Shown here in pieces: positions 26,670-35,332 of a stretch of 64,000 nucleotides of DNA. How positions within the stretch are numbered: position 1 is the stretch's first letter; each line of letters opens with the position of its first letter. The notes beneath the pieces were generated by a model. That model saw nothing but the letters and a program-made list of their open reading frames with translations, ran no database searches and had not been told where the DNA came from. A program made the position numbers and the translations under genes. Source of the DNA: an uncultured Collinsella sp. (GTDB lineage Bacteria; Actinomycetota; Coriobacteriia; Coriobacteriales; Coriobacteriaceae); the NCBI GenBank assembly GCA_959026725.1, contig CAUFMG010000006.1:45415-109414 (forward strand), given 5' to 3'.

Positions 26670-27065
26670 ATGTCTCACGATATTTGTCCCGACACGGGAG
26701 AGCCTTGCACTTGCGATGGTTCCGAGCCCTGTACCTGCGGCTGCGGTGGCTGTGGACATACTGCGGAAGAGGAAGCGGCCGCCGCGGCGTATCGTGAGGC
26801 ACACCGCGAAGGCCCATCCGGTGATGCCCTCGACCACGAGCGCAAGATTATCGTGTCGTTCGATAGCACCTTCGATGTGATGGAATGCGAACAGCTGTGT
26901 CTTGCCGCCGGTGTGCCCGGGCGCATCATGCCACTGCCCGGCTCCATTACCGCAGGCTGCGGGCTGTGCTGGGCCATGCCATTCTCGGGCGATGCGCTCG
27001 CCGCCTTCCGAGCCGCCACCGAGGGCCGCATAGCCCCTGCCGACTACCATCAGCTCGTCCTCTAG
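26670..27065 (+). CDS. DUF3343 putative Se/S carrier-like protein with Cys-rich N-terminus
   Basis: A 131-residue protein. Residues about 57-125 match the DUF3343 family (Pfam lists it as putative Se/S carrier-like): a strand with FDSTFDVMECEQLC, then GRIMPLPGSITAGCGLCW with the conserved GCG-x-C cysteines. In front is an unusual segment with seven cysteines in 23 residues (Cys6, 13, 15, 21, 23, 25, 28) and His30, which could bind a metal or chalcogen. It starts 15 nt after mobA. A role in selenium handling for SelA/SelD is inferred from family and position only. Confidence 0.8.
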   Translation: MSHDICPDTGEPCTCDGSEPCTCGCGGCGHTAEEEAAAAAYREAHREGPSGDALDHERKIIVSFDSTFDVMECEQLCLAAGVPGRIMPLPGSITAGCGLCWAMPFSGDALAAFRAATEGRIAPADYHQLVL

Positions 27066-27073
27066 CCACCACA

Positions 27074-27106
27074 CCACCACAAAGGTGCCTGTCCCCAATG
27101 TGGTGG
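27074..27106. repeat. Short hairpin after the DUF3343 gene
   Basis: 8-bp arms CCACCACA (27074-27081) and TGTGGTGG (27099-27106) enclose AAGGTGCCTGTCCCCAA. The GTCCC-containing core recurs in hairpin 44354. It may end the sel-mob transcript, but no T run follows. I see no further signal up to 27321. Confidence 0.6.
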
Positions 27107-27321
27107 TTTGGAACATGTGGACGAAACAGCTTCGAAACACGCGATTTGCGCGTTGGGCACTCAAAAACGCTTCTACCTGCATCGTAATCAAAACGAAACA
27201 TCTGCTCGTCGGCTTATGCGAAACTTTGCTGCAACAGTGCGATATTATCCATACTCGATAAAGCTCGCGGCGCATGGGGCGCCTCGAACGACACTTTTCT
27301 TTTCCATCAATTGGAGGAAGC

Positions 27322-28677
27322 ATGAGCTACACGCAGAAAGTTCTCGACGAGCTCAAGGCCCGCTATCCCGAGCAGCCTGAGTTCATCCAGGCCGCGACCG
27401 AGATTCTCGGCACCATCCAGCCGGCGCTCGACGCCCATCCCGAGTACGAGGAGGCCGCCCTGCTTGAGCGCCTCGTCGAGCCCGAGCGCATCGTCATGTT
27501 CCGTGTTCCCTGGGTCGACGACCAGGGCAAGGTTCAGGTCAACCGCGGTTACCGCGTCGAGTTCAACTCTGCCATTGGACCCTACAAGGGCGGCCTGCGC
27601 TTTAACCCGACGGTCACCCTGGGCATGCTCAAGTTCCTGGGCCTGGAGCAGATCCTCAAGAACAGCCTGACCACCCTTCCCATGGGCGGCGGCAAGGGCG
27701 GTTCCGACTTTGACCCCAAGGGCAAGTCCAACAACGAGATCATGCACTTCTGCCAGTCCTTCATGACCGAGCTCTATCGCCACATCGGCCCCAACACCGA
27801 CGTTCCCGCCGGCGACCTGGGCGTTGGCGGCCGCGAGGTTGCCTACCTGTTCGGTCAGTACAAGCGCCTGACCAATGAGTGGACCGGCGTCCTTACCGGC
27901 AAGGGCCTCTCTTTTGGCGGCTCGCTCGCCCGTACCGAGGCCACCGGCTACGGCCTGGCCTACTTTGTGGACGAGTACCTCAAGAGCCGCGGCGACTCCT
28001 TCGAGGGCAAGAACGTCGTCGTTCACGGCTCCGGTAACGTCGCCATCTACGCGGTCCAGAAGGTCTCCCAGCTCGGCGGCAAGGTGCTGGCCTGCTCCGA
28101 CACCCATGGCTGGGTCGAGGATCCCGACGGCATCGACTACACCGTGCTCGAGCATGTCTACAACAAGAAGCGCTCCGGCCACGACAAGGGCGTTACGCTC
28201 GCCATGTACGTCGACGAGAAGCCCAATGCCACGTGGCACGAGGGTGACGGCCGCGGCGTGTGGCAGCTGCCCTGCGACATCGCGCTGCCCTGCGCTCGCG
28301 AGAACACGCTGCTGCTCGAGGACGCCCAGGCGCTCGTCGCCAACGGCTGCAAGGTGGTCGGCGAGGGCGCGAACATGCCCACGACCATCGAGGCCACGAC
28401 CTACTTCCAGGAGCACGGCGTCGCCTTTATGCCCGGTAAGGCTGCCAACGCCGGCGGCGTGCTCGTGTCCGGCTTGGAGATGAGCCAGAACGCCGAGCAC
28501 CTGTCCTGGACCTTCGAGGAGGTCGACGGCAAGCTCGAGCAGCTCATGCGCGGCATGTTCCACAACGTGGACGACACCGCCAAGGAGTACGGCGAGGAGG
28601 GCAACTTCGTCATGGGCGCCAACATCGCCGGCTTCCTGAAGGTCGCCGACGCCATGCTCGCTCAGGGCGTCTGCTAA
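27322..28677 (+). CDS. gdhA: NADP-specific glutamate dehydrogenase
   Basis: A 451-residue hexameric-type glutamate dehydrogenase that interconverts 2-oxoglutarate plus ammonium and glutamate. The glutamate-binding signature is PMGGGKGGSDFDPKGKS with Lys125, the catalytic position known from the clostridial enzyme, and the NAD(P)-binding motif is VHGSGNVA. ATG 27322 follows GGAGGAAG. Single gene, with a terminator at 28703. Cofactor preference (NADPH) is inferred from the family branch. Confidence 0.94.
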   Translation: MSYTQKVLDELKARYPEQPEFIQAATEILGTIQPALDAHPEYEEAALLERLVEPERIVMFRVPWVDDQGKVQVNRGYRVEFNSAIGPYKGGLRFNPTVTLGMLKFLGLEQILKNSLTTLPMGGGKGGSDFDPKGKSNNEIMHFCQSFMTELYRHIGPNTDVPAGDLGVGGREVAYLFGQYKRLTNEWTGVLTGKGLSFGGSLARTEATGYGLAYFVDEYLKSRGDSFEGKNVVVHGSGNVAIYAVQKVSQLGGKVLACSDTHGWVEDPDGIDYTVLEHVYNKKRSGHDKGVTLAMYVDEKPNATWHEGDGRGVWQLPCDIALPCARENTLLLEDAQALVANGCKVVGEGANMPTTIEATTYFQEHGVAFMPGKAANAGGVLVSGLEMSQNAEHLSWTFEEVDGKLEQLMRGMFHNVDDTAKEYGEEGNFVMGANIAGFLKVADAMLAQGVC

Positions 28678-28702
28678 TTCTTCGCTCGACATAGCATCGA
28701 GG

Positions 28703-28736
28703 AAGGCTTCCAGTCATCTTGGCTGGGAGCCTTTTC
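28703..28736 (+). terminator. Terminator of gdhA
   Basis: An 11-bp stem with one G-T pair (28703-28713 with 28723-28733) is followed by TTTT. Confidence 0.8.
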
Positions 28737-28753
28737 TATCCCGGAGGACTCCT

Positions 28754-28828
28754 CATAACTTGCGGTGATATACGGACTGTTTTGCGTTCCAGAACGACTA
28801 ATCAGTCCGTATATCACCGCAAGTTATG
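28754..28828. repeat. Long inverted repeat, family F1 copy 3
   Basis: Perfect 26-bp arms (28754-28779 and 28803-28828). Compared with copy 2 the arm reads GTGATATACGG instead of GTGAAATACGG, and the other arm carries the matching change. Confidence 0.95.
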
Positions 28829-28907
28829 GATGGGTGGGAGGATTTTGTCCTAAAACGGTGTGCGGCCCCTCGTTTGGTACACTTAAAAGTACTGGACAAG
28901 TGAAGAG

Positions 28908-29822
28908 ATGGGGGAGAACGTGCTCAAGTTCGGTACCTACGTCCGTGTTGGAAACGCGGCCGAAGCCTATGAGCTCTTACAGAAGAACCGCAACAACAAG
29001 ATTGTGGGCGGCGGCATCTGGATGCGCCTGGGTTCGCGTCGCGTGGCGACGGCGATTGACCTTTCGGCCTGCGGACTCGATCAGATCGAGGAGACCGAGA
29101 CCGAGTTTCGCATCGGTGCCATGTGCACCCTGCGCCAGCTCGAGCGTCATGCTGGGCTCAACGCGCTTGTCAACAATGTCTTTGAGTTCGCCGTCCACGA
29201 CATCGTGGGCGTGCAGCTGCGCAATACCGCCACGGTGGGCGGCAGCATCTACGGCCGCTTTGGTTTTTCGGACGTGCTCTCGGCCTTTTTGGCGCTCGAT
29301 TCGTATGTTGAGCTGACGGGCGCCGGCCGCGTGCCGCTCGCCGAGTTCGTCGACATGGGTTACGTGCGCGACGTGATCGAGCACATCGTGGTCGTTAAGC
29401 ACGACTATCGTGCAAGCTACGAGGCTGTGCGCAAGGCCGCGACCGACTTCCCCTCGCTCAACGTCACCGCCGCCTGGTGGGACAACAGCTGGCATGTCAC
29501 CGTGGGCGCCCGCCCGCTGCGCGCGACCCTGCTGCAGGGTGAGGCATGCGGCCTTACCGCCGAGCAGCCTTCCGAGGACGAGCTACGCGCCCTGGCCGCG
29601 TCCGTACGCGCGCTGAGCTATGGCACCAACCTGTGGGGCTCGGCCGACTACCGCCGCCGCATCTCGGCCCCGCTCGCCATCCAGGCTGTGCGTCGCGCCG
29701 CCGGCATCGAGCTTTCGGCCGCGCTTGCCCGCGAGCTCGAGACCGTGCAAGTGCCTAAGTTCGCCACGGACGAGTATTCCTGCCGCCGCGTGCCCGGCGT
29801 CGATTCTAGTGAGGTGCGCTAA
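28908..29822 (+). CDS. Molybdenum hydroxylase FAD-binding subunit (xanthine dehydrogenase family)
   Basis: A 304-residue medium subunit with the FAD-binding-5 and CO-dehydrogenase flavoprotein C-terminal domains. KIVGGGIWMRLG near residue 25 and RNTATVGGSIYGRFGFSD near residue 102 are the two FAD-contacting motifs. It would transfer electrons from the FeS clusters of its partner to NAD or another acceptor. It overlaps the next gene by one base. The start could also be GTG 28920, which has a better purine-rich tract before it. Confidence 0.85.
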   Translation: MGENVLKFGTYVRVGNAAEAYELLQKNRNNKIVGGGIWMRLGSRRVATAIDLSACGLDQIEETETEFRIGAMCTLRQLERHAGLNALVNNVFEFAVHDIVGVQLRNTATVGGSIYGRFGFSDVLSAFLALDSYVELTGAGRVPLAEFVDMGYVRDVIEHIVVVKHDYRASYEAVRKAATDFPSLNVTAAWWDNSWHVTVGARPLRATLLQGEACGLTAEQPSEDELRALAASVRALSYGTNLWGSADYRRRISAPLAIQAVRRAAGIELSAALARELETVQVPKFATDEYSCRRVPGVDSSEVR

Positions 29823-32653
29823 TGGCTGCCAAACTCATCGATCTTTCCTTTACGCTCAACGGCCGCAAGGTCAAGGTCCAGATTGCCCCCGACACCATGC
29901 TCTTTGCGCTTTTGCGCGAGCAGGGTTGCGCGTCGGTGCGCTGTGCCTGCGAAACCACCAACTGCGGCCTGTGCACGGTGTGGCTCGACGGCGACCCGGT
30001 GCTGAGCTGCTCGGTTCCCGCCGCGCGCGTCGAGGGTCGCTCCATCACTACGCTCGAGGGCCTCAAGGCCGAGTCTGAGGCGCTCGCCCGTGCGATGGCT
30101 GCCGAAGGCGCCGAGCAGTGCGGTTTTTGCGCCCCCGGCCTTATTATGAACGTGCTGGCGCTCGCCCGCGCTGCCAAGGAGGACCCGAGCCTCGTCGCCA
30201 CGCGCGAGGAGCTCTCGCGCCAGCTCGCCGGTAACCTCTGCCGTTGCAGCGGCTACGAGAGCCAGCTGCGCGCCATCGTTCGCTTCCTCAACGAGTCTGG
30301 CGTGCAGGTGGGCTTTGAGATGCCCGAGCTGCCGGTCAATAACACCAGCTGCGATGGCGTCTCGTATAAGCAGATCACTCACAAGCAGCCCAAGAAGGAC
30401 TCGAAGGCCCTGCTCGAGGGGCGTCCCGTCTACACGGGCGATATGGTGCCCGCCGGTGCGCTCATCGTCAAACTCAAGCGCAGCCCCTATGCCCGCGCCA
30501 AGATCCGCTCCATCGATACGTCGCGCGCGCTGAAGGTGCCCGGCGTCGTGGGCGTCTACACCTACGAGGACGTGCCCAAGCGCCGCTTTACCATCGCCGG
30601 CCAGAGCTATCCGCAGCCGAGTCCCTACGACCGCCTGATTCTCGAGAACCTCGTCCGTTACCAAAACGAGGAGGTGGCGATCGTCGCCGCCGAGACTGAG
30701 GAGGCTGCCGACAAGGCGCTCAAACTCATTAAGGTCGACTATGAGGTGCTTGAGCCGCTGCTCGACTTTACCAAGGCACTCGATAACGACATCGTGGTTC
30801 ACCCCGAGGGCGACGTGACCTTTATGTTCCCGCAGGGCGGCGACGTTCCGCGCAACCTGGTGTGCAGCGGCACGAGCGACTTTGGCGACCTTGACGAGGC
30901 CTTCGCCCAGAGCGACATCGTCTTTGAGCGCACCTACACCAGCCAGGCCACGCAGACCGCACCCATGGAAACCTTCCGCGCCTTCGCGACGACCGACGCG
31001 TTCGGGCGTATCTCGGTGACCACCTCTACGCAGGTGCCCTTCCACGTGCGCCGCATGGTCGCGCAGTCGCTCGATATCCCGCAGTCGCAGGTGCAGGTCA
31101 TTAAGCCGCGCATCGGTGGCGGCTTTGGCTCTAAGCAGACGGGCTGCTGCGAAATCTTCGTTGCGTTCGTCACCCAGCAGACCGGCCGTCCGAGCTACTG
31201 CTGCTATACCCGCGAGGAGACCATCACCGCGGGCAACTCGCGCCATCAGATGCAGATGACTGTTAAGCTGGGCGCCATGAACGACGGCACCATCACGGCC
31301 ATCGACCTGCATACGCTGTCCAACGCTGGTGCGTATGGCGAGCATGCCACCACGACGATCGGCCTTTCGGGCCACAAGAGCCTGCCCATCTACAACCACG
31401 TGAAGGCGAGCCGCTTTAGCTGGGACGCCGTCTACACCAATACCAACCGCGGCGGTGCGTATCGCGGCTACGGTGCCACCCAGGGCCAGTTTGCCGTGGA
31501 GAGTGCCGTCAACGAGCTCGCCGACATGCTGCACATGGATCCCGCCGACCTGCGTCTTAAGAACATGGTTCACGAGGGCGAGATTATGCCGCAGTACTAC
31601 AACGAGAAGCTCAACGCCTGCGCGCTCGACCGCTGCCTGCTGCGCGCGATGGACATGATCGACTGGCGCGACAAGCCGCTGGCCGTGGACCTGGGCGACC
31701 GCGTGCGTGCTCTGGGCTGTGCGCTCACCATGCAGGGCTCGGGCATCTCCAACGTGGACATCGCCGGCATCGACATGCGCCTGGAAGAGGACGGCTTCAT
31801 TACCATCGGCACCGGCGCCACCGATAACGGCATGGGTGTCGACACGATCCTGGCGCAGATTGCCGCCGAGGAGCTGGGCGTGGAGAGCTCGCTGATCGTG
31901 GTGCGCGGCGTGGACACCGACGTGTCGCCGTTCGACGCCGGCTCGTACGCGAGCTCGGGCACGTATGTGACGGGCCTTGCCGCCAAGAACGCCGCGACTG
32001 AGCTGCGCGAGAAGATCTGCGCCAAGGCCGCCCGGATGTGGGACGTTGACGCCGTCGATGTGGTCTTTGATGGCCAGTACGTGCGCCTGTCCGACGAGCG
32101 TGCCGCGCGCGAGCAGAACCGTTACCTCACGCTGCGCGACTTTGCCAACCTGTGTGTCAAGAACATCGCCGGCGGCGACGCGCTGACCTCGCACGCCTCT
32201 GCCTGCCTGCCCGTTTCGCCTCCGCCGTTTATGGCCGGTATTGCCGAGGTCGAGGTCGACAAGGCCACCGGCAAGGTGACTGTGGTGGACTACGCGGCGG
32301 CCGTCGACTGCGGCACTGTGATCAACGAGGCGCTCGCGCGCGTCCAGGCCGAGGGCGGCATTGCCCAGGGCATCGGTCACGCGCTCTACGAGATTGTCGA
32401 GCACGACGACCGCGGCCGCCTGCGCACCGGCAACTTTATGAGCTACAAGCTGCCCACGCGCCTGGATATCGGCAGCATCCGCGTGGCCTTTGAGCCGAGC
32501 TACGAGCCGACGGGCCCGTTTGGTGCCAAGTCGATCGGCGAGGTCGTCATCAACACGCCGCTCGCCGCCGTTGCCTCGGCCGTGGCGCACGCCACCGGCC
32601 ATCAGGTTCGCTCGCTTCCGATCACGCCCGAGAAGGCCCTGCTGGGGGAGTAG
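29822..32653 (+). CDS. Molybdenum hydroxylase, [2Fe-2S] and Mo-binding domains fused
   Basis: A 943-residue fusion. Residues 1-165 carry two [2Fe-2S] sites: Cys43, Cys48, Cys51, Cys63 (plant-type) and the CGFC...CRCSGY four-helix domain. The rest is the molybdopterin-binding part of xanthine dehydrogenase/aldehyde oxidase enzymes, with GGGFGSKQ and the active-site Glu907 in GAKSIGE. With the FAD subunit it makes a complete hydroxylase. Purine, nicotinate or aldehyde substrates are all possible. No YqeB/YqeC or purine genes are near, so substrate and any selenium-dependence are open. Confidence 0.87.
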   Translation: MAAKLIDLSFTLNGRKVKVQIAPDTMLFALLREQGCASVRCACETTNCGLCTVWLDGDPVLSCSVPAARVEGRSITTLEGLKAESEALARAMAAEGAEQCGFCAPGLIMNVLALARAAKEDPSLVATREELSRQLAGNLCRCSGYESQLRAIVRFLNESGVQVGFEMPELPVNNTSCDGVSYKQITHKQPKKDSKALLEGRPVYTGDMVPAGALIVKLKRSPYARAKIRSIDTSRALKVPGVVGVYTYEDVPKRRFTIAGQSYPQPSPYDRLILENLVRYQNEEVAIVAAETEEAADKALKLIKVDYEVLEPLLDFTKALDNDIVVHPEGDVTFMFPQGGDVPRNLVCSGTSDFGDLDEAFAQSDIVFERTYTSQATQTAPMETFRAFATTDAFGRISVTTSTQVPFHVRRMVAQSLDIPQSQVQVIKPRIGGGFGSKQTGCCEIFVAFVTQQTGRPSYCCYTREETITAGNSRHQMQMTVKLGAMNDGTITAIDLHTLSNAGAYGEHATTTIGLSGHKSLPIYNHVKASRFSWDAVYTNTNRGGAYRGYGATQGQFAVESAVNELADMLHMDPADLRLKNMVHEGEIMPQYYNEKLNACALDRCLLRAMDMIDWRDKPLAVDLGDRVRALGCALTMQGSGISNVDIAGIDMRLEEDGFITIGTGATDNGMGVDTILAQIAAEELGVESSLIVVRGVDTDVSPFDAGSYASSGTYVTGLAAKNAATELREKICAKAARMWDVDAVDVVFDGQYVRLSDERAAREQNRYLTLRDFANLCVKNIAGGDALTSHASACLPVSPPPFMAGIAEVEVDKATGKVTVVDYAAAVDCGTVINEALARVQAEGGIAQGIGHALYEIVEHDDRGRLRTGNFMSYKLPTRLDIGSIRVAFEPSYEPTGPFGAKSIGEVVINTPLAAVASAVAHATGHQVRSLPITPEKALLGE

Positions 32654-32683
32654 ACGAGGCGCCGCCGCCCTTTGGCAAGCCCG

Positions 32684-32730
32684 GGGAAACCGCATCCCGC
32701 TTTTCGTCCGAATTGCGGGATGCGGTTTCC
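32684..32730. repeat. Inverted repeat, family F3 copy 1
   Basis: Perfect 16-bp arms GGAAACCGCATCCCGC (32684-32699) and its complement (32715-32730) with a 15-nt loop, 30 nt after the hydroxylase stop. GTTTG follows. It may act as the operon terminator. Confidence 0.9.
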
Positions 32731-32745
32731 GTTTGAGGCCCCTGG

Positions 32746-32793
32746 CGGAAAGTGCATCCCGGAATAGGGGCTCAAAACGGGTTGCAGTTTCCG
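32746..32793. repeat. Inverted repeat, family F3 copy 2
   Basis: Arms 32746-32761 and 32778-32793 share CGGAAA-TGCA-CCCG with copy 1 and pair imperfectly (two mismatches). Confidence 0.7.
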
Positions 32794-32807
32794 GTTGATG
32801 GCTATAG

Positions 32808-32855
32808 CGGAAGCCGCATCCCATTCCGAGGCCCCAAGCCGGGACGCGCTTTCCG
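32808..32855. repeat. Inverted repeat, family F3 copy 3
   Basis: Arms 32808-32822 (CGGAAGCCGCATCCC) and 32841-32855 pair with a few mismatches. Third unit of a degenerate tandem array filling the 420-nt gap between the hydroxylase and tRNA-Leu. Confidence 0.65.
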
Positions 32856-32886
32856 GCGCATGGCCAGCACCGCCTGACTGCCGAGT

Positions 32887-32969
32887 CCCACCGAAGTTGC
32901 GGTGGAATAGGGACTGTTTTGGAGGACTGGAGCCCCAAACAGTCCCTATTCCACTGCAACTTCGGTGGG
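32887..32969. repeat. Long inverted repeat, family F1 copy 4
   Basis: 33-nt arms (32887-32919 and 32937-32969) with a single G-T pair. The core reads GGTGGAATAGGGACTG, where other copies read GGTGAAATACGGACTG; both arms carry the change. This is the longest F1 stem in the window. Confidence 0.95.
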
Positions 32970-33074
32970 GCGGCGGGGGATTCGATGCGTACTCGTGGTG
33001 AGGTCGTGAGCTTGTAAAAGGTGTGCGTGCGCTTGCCGCTCGTATCTGCTATCATTCCTAGTCTGTGCGCTCAT

Positions 33075-33158
33075 GCGGGCGTGGCGGAATTGGTAGACGC
33101 GCCAGATTTAGGTTCTGGTGGGATTCCCGTGAAGGTTCGAGTCCTTTCGCCCGCACCA
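33075..33158 (+). tRNA. tRNA-Leu (anticodon TAG)
   Basis: An 84-nt class II tRNA. Acceptor GCGGGCG/CGCCCGC, anticodon stem CCAGA/TCTGG with loop TTTAGGT (anticodon TAG), a long variable arm, T-loop TTCGAGT, encoded CCA. An extended -10 (TGCTATCAT) is at 33047-33055, 20 nt upstream. Confidence 0.97.
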
Positions 33159-33249
33159 ACGCATCTGCGTCGGCTTCGGCCGTCGCGACTCTTTGTTGCA
33201 TAAAGGTACCAGCACCTCAGATAAGCTGGGCAGTATGAGGAGGAACGTG

Positions 33250-34548
33250 TTGAACATCACCGCTTCTGACGTCAGGGACGCCAAGCTCACCGCTACGGTC
33301 ACCATCCCGGCCGCCGACGTCGACGCCGCGATCAAGAAGGCCTACAAGGACACCGCCAAGAAGTACCGCTTCCCGGGCTTCCGTGCCGGCAAGGCTCCCC
33401 GTCCGGTCATCGATTCCGCTCTTGGCGCCGAGGCTACCCTCGCTCAGGCCACCAACGACCTGATCGCCGCCAACGAGCCCGCCGTCCTCAACGAGCTGGA
33501 CATCGTCCCCACCAAGAGCGGTGACTACAAGGAGCTCGACCTCGCCAAGGATCACGAGGACTACACCTACACCGTCGAGTTCTCCCTGCGTCCCGCCGCT
33601 GAGCTCTCCTCCTTCGACGCTGTCGAGATCGAGATGCCCCCTGCGGAGGTCACCGAGTCCGAGATCAACAACCAGGTCGAGATGCTCCTCAACTACCGTG
33701 CCACCTTCGAGGACGTCGAGGGCCGCGCTGTCGAGTCCGAGGACTACGTTACCGTCGACCTCAAGGCCGTCGAGAACGCCGACAACTTTGCCGCCGAGGG
33801 CCGTATGCTCATCGCCGGTAGCGACAGCAACCCCGCCGAGTTCAACGAGGCTCTGATCGGCGCCAACGTTGACGACGTCAAGTCCGTCACCTGGACCGAC
33901 GAGGCCGAGGAGGGCGAGGAGGCCGAGACCCACACCGTCGAGGTCACCGTCAAGGGCATCAAGGTCCGCAACACCCCCGAGCTCACCGACGAGCTCGTCA
34001 AGTCTGACTTTGGCTTCGACAGCATCGACGCTATGCGCGACGCCATCAAGATCGAGATCGAGCAGGACAAGGCTTCCCGCCTCCCGGCCGAGAAGGAGAA
34101 CCGTTGCGTCTCCGCTCTCGCCGAGCGCCTGCAGCTCGACGAGATGGACGCCGACTACGAGCAGTCCGTCTTTGAGGAGCTTGGCCAGAACTTCCTGTCC
34201 AACCTCGCTGCCCGCGGCATGACGCTGGACACCTGGCTGCCCGCTTCCGGCCTGACCATGGAGCAGTTCATCGGCGACCTGCACAAGCAGGCCAACGACG
34301 TTGCCCGTGAGTCCCTGGCGCTCGACGCTCTCGCCCGTGAGCTCAAGATTGAGGTCACCGAGGACGACATCAACGCCGAGTTCGAGAAGGCTGGCGTCAA
34401 GGACGTCGAGGCTTCCAAGGCCGAGTTCATCGCCGATGGCCGCATGCCTGCCGTCCGCGAGTCCATCCGTCGCTCCAAGGCCGTCGATCACCTGGTCGAG
34501 AACGCCAAGGTGACTGAGGTCGACGAGACCGCCAAGGACGCCGAGTAA
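33250..34548 (+). CDS. tig: Trigger factor
   Basis: A 432-residue ribosome-associated chaperone and prolyl isomerase, the same length as E. coli trigger factor. The N-terminal ribosome-binding domain contains FPGFRAGKAPRPVI (the GFRxGKxP signature). A PPIase domain follows (about 150-240) and then the helical C-terminal chaperone domain. The start is taken as TTG 33250: GAGGAGG (33237-33243) lies 6 nt before it, but only 3 nt before the alternative GTG 33247. It precedes clpP and clpX, the classic order. Confidence 0.93.
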   Translation: MNITASDVRDAKLTATVTIPAADVDAAIKKAYKDTAKKYRFPGFRAGKAPRPVIDSALGAEATLAQATNDLIAANEPAVLNELDIVPTKSGDYKELDLAKDHEDYTYTVEFSLRPAAELSSFDAVEIEMPPAEVTESEINNQVEMLLNYRATFEDVEGRAVESEDYVTVDLKAVENADNFAAEGRMLIAGSDSNPAEFNEALIGANVDDVKSVTWTDEAEEGEEAETHTVEVTVKGIKVRNTPELTDELVKSDFGFDSIDAMRDAIKIEIEQDKASRLPAEKENRCVSALAERLQLDEMDADYEQSVFEELGQNFLSNLAARGMTLDTWLPASGLTMEQFIGDLHKQANDVARESLALDALARELKIEVTEDDINAEFEKAGVKDVEASKAEFIADGRMPAVRESIRRSKAVDHLVENAKVTEVDETAKDAE

Positions 34549-34624
34549 TTCTCGCCACCTTGCACGCGAGCGCATGTATGTGCCCGTGATGGGGTAAAGT
34601 TATAAGCCGGTTATCCGGTTGCTT

Positions 34625-34669
34625 CGTACGGTGCCAGCCAATGCATAGCATGCGGGCACCGTACGTTTG
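34625..34669 (+). terminator. Terminator-like hairpin between tig and clpP
   Basis: Perfect 11-bp arms CGTACGGTGCC (34625-34635) and complement (34655-34665) followed by TTTGT. Confidence 0.7.
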
Positions 34670-34710
34670 TCTAGAGCCACTATTGGTCCGTAAGAGAAAT
34701 GGAGATGCGT

Positions 34711-35331
34711 ATGATCGCTAAGTTCGATTCCGCCCTCGTGCCATACGTTATCGAGCAGACGCCGCGCGGCGAGCGCAGCTACGATATCTATTCGCGCCTG
34801 CTCAACGACCGCATCATCTTCTTGGGCGAGGAGATCAACTCCGTCAGCGCCAACCTGGTCGTTGCCCAGCTGCTGCATCTTGAGAGCCAGGATGCCGAGA
34901 AGGATATCTCGCTCTACATCAATTCGCCCGGTGGCGAGGTTTACTCTGGCCTGGCGATTCTTGACACCATGAACTTCATCAAGCCGCAGGTCTCCACCAT
35001 CTGCGTCGGTATGGCCGCGTCTATGGCTGCCGTGCTGCTTTCGGCCGGCGCCAAGGGCAAGCGCTTCTGCCTGCCGCACTCCAAGGTCATGATTCACCAG
35101 CCCAGCGGCGGTGCCCAGGGTCAGCAGACCGAGATCGAGATCGTGGCCGAGGAGATCAAGAAGACCCGCCGCGAGCTCAACCAGATCCTGTCCGATGCCT
35201 CGGGCCAGCCGATCGAGAAGGTCCAGGCCGACACCGAGCGCGACAACTACCTGACCGCTGCCGAGGCCCTCGACTACGGCCTGATCGACCGTATCGTCAC
35301 CTCGCGCGATCTCGCCGCGAAGGACGCCTAG
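34711..35331 (+). CDS. clpP: ATP-dependent Clp protease proteolytic subunit
   Basis: A 206-residue serine protease that forms tetradecameric barrels with ClpX or ClpC. The catalytic triad is Ser104 (GMAASMA), His129 (MIHQP) and Asp178 (ERDN), six residues ahead of the B. subtilis numbering. ATG 34711 is preferred because GGAG lies 6 nt upstream; ATG 34699 and 34705 are in the same frame. It ends one base before clpX. Confidence 0.94.
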   Translation: MIAKFDSALVPYVIEQTPRGERSYDIYSRLLNDRIIFLGEEINSVSANLVVAQLLHLESQDAEKDISLYINSPGGEVYSGLAILDTMNFIKPQVSTICVGMAASMAAVLLSAGAKGKRFCLPHSKVMIHQPSGGAQGQQTEIEIVAEEIKKTRRELNQILSDASGQPIEKVQADTERDNYLTAAEALDYGLIDRIVTSRDLAAKDA

Positions 35332-35332
35332 G

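Noticed and set aside
32684..32969. CRISPR array
   Set aside because: Repeated units are self-complementary hairpins of varying sequence and spacing, without regular direct repeats and unique spacers.
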